NCBI GenBank assembly: GCA_013399305.1
Contig: VXAI01000197.1
Span: forward strand, 55,235-119,234
Direction of reading: 5' to 3'
From: Rostratula benghalensis
Lineage: Eukaryota > Chordata > Aves > Charadriiformes > Rostratulidae
DNA: 64,000 bases
How positions within the stretch are numbered: position 1 is the stretch's first letter; each line of letters opens with the position of its first letter. The position numbers and the translations under genes are program-made. Below the pieces are notes generated by a model. The model was not told where the DNA came from and did no database searches. It worked only from the letters and a program-made list of their open reading frames with translations. Below are positions 63,425-64,000 of this stretch, in pieces.

Positions 63425-63931
63425 CTACAGATGGAATTTTGTGTCTAGTTTTGATTACACAGTTGAAGAGAGAAACTGAAAACTCAGATAGAGTCCAGCA
63501 GAGGGTCACCAAGATGATGAGAGAATTGGAGGACCTTAAATAGGAAGGTGGAAGAAATTTGGTTTGTTCAAGACAGAGAAGAGATGTCTCAAGTGTATCT
63601 AATTACAGTTTTTTAACATTTTATAGCTAGTTATAGAGAAGATTGAGGCAATCTGTTCACATTGACACAAGATAGGCAACGGGCACACATTGTTTCAGTA
63701 GAAATCCTATCTTGAAATTTGGAAAAGGCTTTTCACCATGAGAACAAATAAACATTGAAAAAGGTTTTCCAAAGAAGTGATGAAATCTCCTTCACTGGAT
63801 ATTTTCAAGAATCCCTTTGACAGGGCCCTGGGTAACCTCATTTGAGGCCAGGCCTTCAAGAGAAGGTTCAACCAGATGATCTCCAGCAGTCCCTTCCAAC
63901 CTAGACTTTTCCAAGATTCCATGATTTCTAT
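63425..63931 (+). mobile_element. old CR1 LINE 3' fragment
   Basis: Diverged CR1 sequence: the vQ-F-W-like block near 63440 and the E-x-V-Q-Q-R-V-T-K-M-like block (GTCCAGCAGAGGGTCACCAA) near 63495 can be followed. A region equivalent to RKAFHHEN lies near 63720-63750 and the P-S-L-D-I-F-K-like block at about 63790-63815. The 3' UTR includes CAACCAGATGATCTCCAGCA and CCCTTCCAACC, with a worn tail ATTCCATGATTTCTAT. The middle (63590-63710) is poorly conserved. It is similar in age to the 58-kb copy. Confidence 0.82.
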
Positions 63932-64000
63932 AATGTTATGACTTAAATAAGTAATATTCTAGCCAAATGAAATCCTGAGTCTAACTGGCTATTAAAGTGT

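Noticed and set aside
1..64000. tRNA, rRNA, snRNA genes or host exons
   Set aside because: I looked for characteristic boxes and coding patterns on both strands and found none I could support; small RNAs such as microRNAs cannot be excluded by eye.

Overview
This window looks like a piece of a bird genome, almost certainly non-coding: intergenic, or inside a very long intron. It is AT-rich and eukaryotic in texture, with poly-A and poly-T tracts, microsatellites, short N-gaps from a draft assembly and no dense coding. The only convincing protein-coding signal is decayed retrotransposon sequence. The host call rests on about ten copies of the CR1 non-LTR retrotransposon (LINE), several ending in the 8-bp ATTCTATG-type tail that is the CR1 hallmark in birds and other reptiles. 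It is supported by an LTR of a type I remember from avian genomes.

Layout. 1-2424 (minus): the 5' half of a near-full-length CR1, with a GC-rich leader, a broken ORF1 (coiled-coil/Cys region, then GDSL-type esterase region) and the start of ORF2 (endonuclease), cut by the window edge. 2440-7267: single-copy-looking AT-rich DNA. 7268-8133 (minus): a solo endogenous-retrovirus LTR containing a degenerate 37-53 bp tandem array. 8134-14979: AT-rich. 14980-15560: an unexplained GC-rich island. 15561-22489: AT-rich. 22490-22899 (plus): CR1 3' end, followed by a C8-A19 tract. About 24511-24960 (minus): a second LTR-like segment with CCAAT and TATA motifs and an adjoining tRNA-Lys-type primer binding site. 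30668-31476 (plus): CR1 with an internal deletion. 32245-33774 (plus): two CR1 fragments back to back. 33775-49584: a 16-kb stretch without recognised elements. 49585-53648 (plus): three CR1 fragments. 58150-58891 and 63425-63931 (plus): old CR1 fragments.

How the parts relate. None of the elements looks able to move. ORF1 and ORF2 of the left CR1 carry a stop and frameshifts, and two of the three copies that retain the reverse-transcriptase active site have lost catalytic aspartates. Nine of the ten CR1 bodies lie on the plus strand, whereas both LTRs lie on the minus strand. I found no host exon, tRNA, rRNA or CRISPR, and no convincing new system. The most useful follow-ups are the two LTRs, the GC-rich island at 15 kb, the odd CR1 piece upstream of the left CR1 leader, and the perfect 56-bp tandem duplication at 61.4 kb. 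Repeat boundaries are estimated by eye and may be off by tens of bases.
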